Shown one piece after another: positions 58,687 to 64,000 of a stretch of 64,000 nt of DNA. Location: the NCBI RefSeq assembly GCF_016653615.1, contig NZ_CP067393.1, forward strand, positions 2,557,673 through 2,621,672. Direction: 5' to 3'. Under the pieces are notes generated by a model. It saw nothing but the letters and a program-made list of their open reading frames with translations. It ran no database searches and was not told the DNA's origin. Within the stretch, counting starts at the first letter, position 1. Each line of letters opens with the position of its first letter. This DNA comes from Entomomonas asaccharolytica. GTDB taxonomy: Bacteria; Pseudomonadota; Gammaproteobacteria; Pseudomonadales; Pseudomonadaceae. The position numbers were made by a program, and so were the translations under genes.

Positions 58687-59211
58687 TTAATTTATATTGT
58701 CTTCAATAGGCTGTTCGTCATAAAAAAACGTTTCATCACTATCCATATTATCATGCTGAATATTAATTACACATCCTTCTAATAAAGAAATTGTCACCAT
58801 TTCATTATTATCATCTTGGAACAATACCTTATTACCATCAGAAGAGATAGGTGCGCCCCACACTTTAATCACATCTGCTAAGTACATGCCTAAGACCACT
58901 TGTTTAGTCTGCACCAATTGATTACGCTGTACTTGATCGTATTTAGCACAATATTTTTTTCTAATTTGTGCAGGCGACATACGATAACGTATTCTCTCTG
59001 CTACCATATCATCTACCACTACAGGTATTTTTTGTAACTCAACAGTACCTTGCTCATAGCTTGTTACACCACCTTCTCCCATCATTGTTTCTGAACAAGG
59101 CTTATCCGAAAAAATACGTTGCCCCTGAGCGTCCACACAATAGTGAATAGCTGGCTCAGCAGTTATTGTGAAACTGAGTAGAAATAATAAATAATAGTAA
59201 ATCCTTTTCAT
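58687..59211 (-). CDS. DUF4124-type secreted protein
   Basis: 174 residues with a signal peptide (YYYLLFLLSFTITAEPA) and the short DUF4124 motif HYCVDAQGQRIFSDKPC, followed by a central basic segment and a C-terminal VTISLLEGCVI region resembling small outer-membrane assembly (SmpA/BamE-like) pieces in having GMYLADVIKVWGAP. It is a periplasmic protein of unknown role, four bases upstream of comEC. Confidence 0.7.
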   Translation of the reverse strand: MKRIYYYLLFLLSFTITAEPAIHYCVDAQGQRIFSDKPCSETMMGEGGVTSYEQGTVELQKIPVVVDDMVAERIRYRMSPAQIRKKYCAKYDQVQRNQLVQTKQVVLGMYLADVIKVWGAPISSDGNKVLFQDDNNEMVTISLLEGCVINIQHDNMDSDETFFYDEQPIEDNIN

Positions 59212-59674
59212 CTTACTTCTTCATTAATAACAAGTTTTATTAATCTATCACAAATCGATAACATTTTTTTAATATTAAACTCACCCAATAGTATAATTTC
59301 TTTATTGTTATCAGCTAATCAGCCATTGCTTTATAAAACTAATTTCTAACTCTATTAAAACTAAATCTAGACTAGCTTTTTTCGATAGAATTTCTGTTTT
59401 GATTTAAATTGTTTAATAATACATGGATAGTGCATTATTTAGACCTAAATAATGTATATGTGATTCTATTACTAGATATGGACTGTGCTGTAGTGGTTAC
59501 AATAAAGTGCGTAGATAAGTATTAATTTGCGTTATGAGCTACTGGATAAACAGTTAAAGAATTTATTTTTTAAATAACACTGTTCAACCGATTGTAAACA
59601 CTATATTTTTACATCCAAATATTGGTACACTAGTACTTAGCTAGTTTTTCTTTAACTTAACAAATGAATGGATT
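59212..59674. other. 463-base divergent spacer
   Basis: No gene is visible between the divergent DUF4124 gene and the next rightward gene. It is AT-rich and contains a perfect 22-base inverted repeat (listed separately). Confidence 0.6.
59433..59454. promoter_or_regulatory. perfect inverted repeat, possible operator
   Basis: CATTATTTAG-AC-CTAAATAATG has perfect ten-base arms, two bases apart, in the middle of the divergent spacer. The dyad suits a dimeric regulator; it lies 221 bases before the rightward gene. Confidence 0.45.
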
Positions 59675-60919
59675 ATGAAAACAAAGAAAAAAATATCTTT
59701 TAAGTTCTACATTATTTTTTTAATTGTAATTTTATTATTAATTTGGGGACAAACTAAAGATGTTACTCTGTTGCCTGCGGTAAAAAATCAGCTTAGCCAT
59801 ATTAGCCCTCAAACAAATATTGCGCCTGCCAATAATGCTTTTGTAGCCATGGCTGGATTTAATGTATATAACACTGAAGATATGGTAGATGAAGGTTTTA
59901 TAGTTATTCTAAAAGCGATTAAATCTTCTGAACAAACCCCATTTGAATACAATATGATCTTTCAAGCAGCCAAAGGTCATGAATTAACTAAGCTTTATCA
60001 ATTACCCTGTGATGCCAATTTTAGCAATAACCAGTGCCTTCAAGATATTACTGAACAAGCAGCAGTGATAAGACAATTAATGCAAGAGCAAAAAGGCTTT
60101 GTTAATAATTATTTGGCATTACAAAAATTTCCTGAATTCGCCCATATTCTACCTGCTAATCTTAACAGTACTGTACCTTACCAATATATCAGTAGTGTTG
60201 CACAACTATTAATGGCTAATGCTATTTTAGAAGTTAATGCAGGAAATATCGATGAAGGACTCTCTTTCCTAATCAATGACATTAAGTTTTATCGTCATAT
60301 GTTAAATAGCAAGCAGAGAAATAAAGAAGATACTGTTATTTTCATTAATAGGTTAAATCAACATTATTTTGTTTTGGATAGACTGCTACATTCTGGTATA
60401 AACCTTGCTCCTTATTTGCCTGAGCTAATGCCATTATTAAAACCATTAACTCCACAAGAACGAAACTTAGTATGGACATTAGAAAATGAAAGAAATTATC
60501 AAATAGCAGTACAAATATCTTTAGGTCATATGTACTTCTATACAGGTTATAATGAAATTAGTGGTTGTTATAATGATAGCTGTGCATTTGATCGTTATTT
60601 TTCAAGATTACTTTATAAATTTAATGGTACCTTAAATGCGGTTTATTTAGATTGGCAGCCCACTATAGATTTTGCCAAAGTAGATTACCCTTTAAACGAT
60701 AACTTTTTAGAAAAATTAAAGTCATTGAGGGAAATAGAAAAGAATCATCATACTTTCAATGTTTATCGTTTGTATGAACGTTATGGTTTTTTCTTTCTTA
60801 AAAACTATGTGGGTGAAAAACATAAAAATACTATTTATTATGAAGAAGGCTATACCAATATCGAAACCCTCTCTGATGTCTGCTATTCGCTGAATCTCGC
60901 CGCCGCAGTGCGAGCATGA
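59675..60919 (+). CDS. unrecognised single-pass membrane protein; 3' end unreliable
   Basis: A protein with one N-terminal helix (FKFYIIFLIVILLLIWG) and a roughly 380-residue, mainly helical extracytoplasmic part containing AFVAMAGFNVYNTEDMVDEG. It resembles hypothetical membrane proteins of pseudomonads, but I cannot name the family. From about codon 395 (near 60860) third positions turn G/C-rich (SLNLAAAVRA), unlike the rest, and the sequence runs into an adapter-containing artefact. The true C-terminus is therefore unknown and the gene may be truncated. Confidence 0.55.
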   Translation: MKTKKKISFKFYIIFLIVILLLIWGQTKDVTLLPAVKNQLSHISPQTNIAPANNAFVAMAGFNVYNTEDMVDEGFIVILKAIKSSEQTPFEYNMIFQAAKGHELTKLYQLPCDANFSNNQCLQDITEQAAVIRQLMQEQKGFVNNYLALQKFPEFAHILPANLNSTVPYQYISSVAQLLMANAILEVNAGNIDEGLSFLINDIKFYRHMLNSKQRNKEDTVIFINRLNQHYFVLDRLLHSGINLAPYLPELMPLLKPLTPQERNLVWTLENERNYQIAVQISLGHMYFYTGYNEISGCYNDSCAFDRYFSRLLYKFNGTLNAVYLDWQPTIDFAKVDYPLNDNFLEKLKSLREIEKNHHTFNVYRLYERYGFFFLKNYVGEKHKNTIYYEEGYTNIETLSDVCYSLNLAAAVRA

Positions 60920-61096
60920 TGTGGGGTTTTCTTTAGCCATCTACTCTGCCTAACCTGGTGCTGGCCCCCCTTCTGGCGGGCATCAGACAAGATGACAGCG
61001 CAATATACGAACGATCGAGGTTTTTTGTTTCAAACGGAAGGCGGCATACGAAATAGGGGTCCGTCTCGTGGGCTCGGAGGTGTGTATAAGGGCCAG
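60860..61096. other. non-genomic insert: sequencing-library adapter and flanking foreign DNA
   Basis: From 61021: a ten-base T-rich spacer, then 61031-61054 matching 20 of 24 bases of the Illumina P7 oligo, an 8-base index (61055-61062), then 61063-61096 matching 31 of 34 bases of the Nextera read-2 adapter, ending in the transposon end. Order and lengths are exactly those of a finished library molecule. The left part (about 60860-61020) is GC-rich and unlike its surroundings. The genomic insert begins at 61097 inside zipA. Confidence 0.93.
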
Positions 61097-61881
61097 ACAT
61101 TGGGTTGCGTGAATTGCTAATTATTGTTGGCATCATAGTTATTGCAGCCATTCTGTTCGATGGCTGGCGTCGTATACGCGGTAGTCGTGGTAAATTAAGG
61201 CTAGACCGAAACCTTAGCCCTTATTACGACAACACAGATGCCCCTAAAGCAAAATCTAAAAATCCTACATCTTTCCTGTCAGAAACAGAAAATGAACAGG
61301 AAGATACTCCCTTTTTGTCAACAAAAGATGAGTTAGATCACATACCCTCTAAAGAAGAGCAACAAATCAGTCTAAATCTTGCAGAGGAAGAGGCTCAATA
61401 TAATAAGCAACACAGCCCTAAACCAGAAATAGATGATAAACCACAACCCATAGAAGAAGTGTTGATTATCAATGTAGTGGCACTTGATCCAGATGGCTTT
61501 AAAGGGCCTGCATTATTACAAAATATACTTGAAAGCGGACTACGTTTTGGTGAAATGGATATTTTTCATCGCCATGAAAGTATGACGGGTAATGGCGAGC
61601 GCTATTTTTCAATGGCTAATGGTGTAAAACCTGGTACATTTGATCTTGATGATATTGATCACTTTTCTACGCGAGCTGTAAGCTTCTTTTTAGGCCTACC
61701 AGGTCCCAAACACCCAAAACGTGCATTTGATGTGATGTTAGCTGCTGCGCGTAAATTGAGTAATGAGCTAAATGGCGAGTTACACGATGACCAACATAGT
61801 GTAATGACAGCCCAAACCATTGAACATTATCGGCAACGAATTGTTGATTTTGAACGCCGTAAACTCAAAAAGAAATATTAA
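61097..61881 (+). CDS. zipA: cell division protein ZipA, 5' end lost to the adapter junction
   Basis: ZipA anchors FtsZ to the inner membrane. Seen: the single N-terminal helix [23 protein letters not shown], a charged Pro/Glu-rich linker (about 45-125) and the C-terminal FtsZ-binding domain (about 130-258; [24 protein letters not shown]). In pseudomonads the protein begins M-[D/E]-I-G-L-R-E; here the codons for IGLRE are present (61099-61113) but the ATG and most of codon 2 are replaced by adapter sequence. The gene is intact from 61097 on; the TTG at 61105 is not a real start. ligA follows after 54 bases. Confidence 0.9.
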
Positions 61882-61893
61882 GCCTATTTTTAA

Positions 61894-64000
<2,107 letters not shown>

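Noticed and set aside
60722-61151. Minus-strand frames near 60.7-61.15 kb, one starting MAKENPTSCSHCGGEIQ, suggesting a zinc-ribbon protein.
   Set aside because: They are built partly from the non-genomic adapter region and partly from the reverse of the membrane-protein gene, so cannot be a gene of this chromosome.

Overview
The window reads as the chromosome of an AT-rich gammaproteobacterium close to the pseudomonads. Several blocks keep a Pseudomonas-like gene order: a tRNA-Ser/yccA/tusDCB-tusE/ybiB block, a spuC-potFGHI polyamine block, a braCDEFG block, a comEC-exbBD-lpxK-trm112-kdsB-ptp-murB block and zipA-ligA. Codons are strongly A/T-ending. The low-GC, insect-associated Pseudomonadaceae (Entomomonas type) would fit, but that is an inference from gene content and was not tested by a search.

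Positions 1 to about 20,630 are one end of a prophage. Its integrase lies against the 3' end of an intact tRNA-Ser(UGA), so this is one attachment end; the other end is off the left edge. From right to left: integrase and a DUF4224 protein; a rightward early operon with a YqaJ-type exonuclease and its partner; a CI-type repressor and a divergent Cro-type regulator around an operator region with ATTAC-type half-sites; a leftward replication module (replication initiator, DnaB, NinB-like, Ref-like HNH protein); then leftward virion or ejection-type genes ending in a 2,575-residue polyvalent protein (helicase, adenine methylase, metallopeptidase-like and LPD38-like segments, DarB-like). No terminase, portal or capsid gene is visible. 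Eight probable frame breaks, nearly all in short A/T runs, fall in the roughly 4.6 kb of genes between 8.1 and 13.4 kb, while the adjacent 7.7 kb giant gene is fully open. Two copies of a conserved promoter-like motif stand before the two virion-type gene groups.

From 20.6 to 60.9 kb the genes are ordinary chromosome and all look intact: sulfur relay for tRNA thiolation (tusDCB, tusE), sugar-nucleotide supply (galU, cpsG), lipid modification (mprF), polyamine catabolism and uptake (spuC, potFGHI), 23S rRNA methylation (rlmL), branched-chain amino acid uptake (brnQ, braCDEFG), acetate uptake (satP, actP-yjcH), and an envelope and DNA-uptake cluster (murB, ptp, kdsB, trm112-like, lpxK, exbBD, comEC). 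Two items stand out: a potH permease carrying a second, degenerate copy of its membrane core, and a 98-bp imperfect palindrome between an SDR gene and satP.

Near 60.86-61.10 kb the sequence stops being genomic. It contains, in the right order, a poly-T spacer, an Illumina P7-like sequence, an 8-base index and a Nextera read-2 transposon adapter, followed by zipA starting inside its second codon. This is a library artefact and probably a false join, so the linkage of zipA-ligA to everything on the left should not be trusted.
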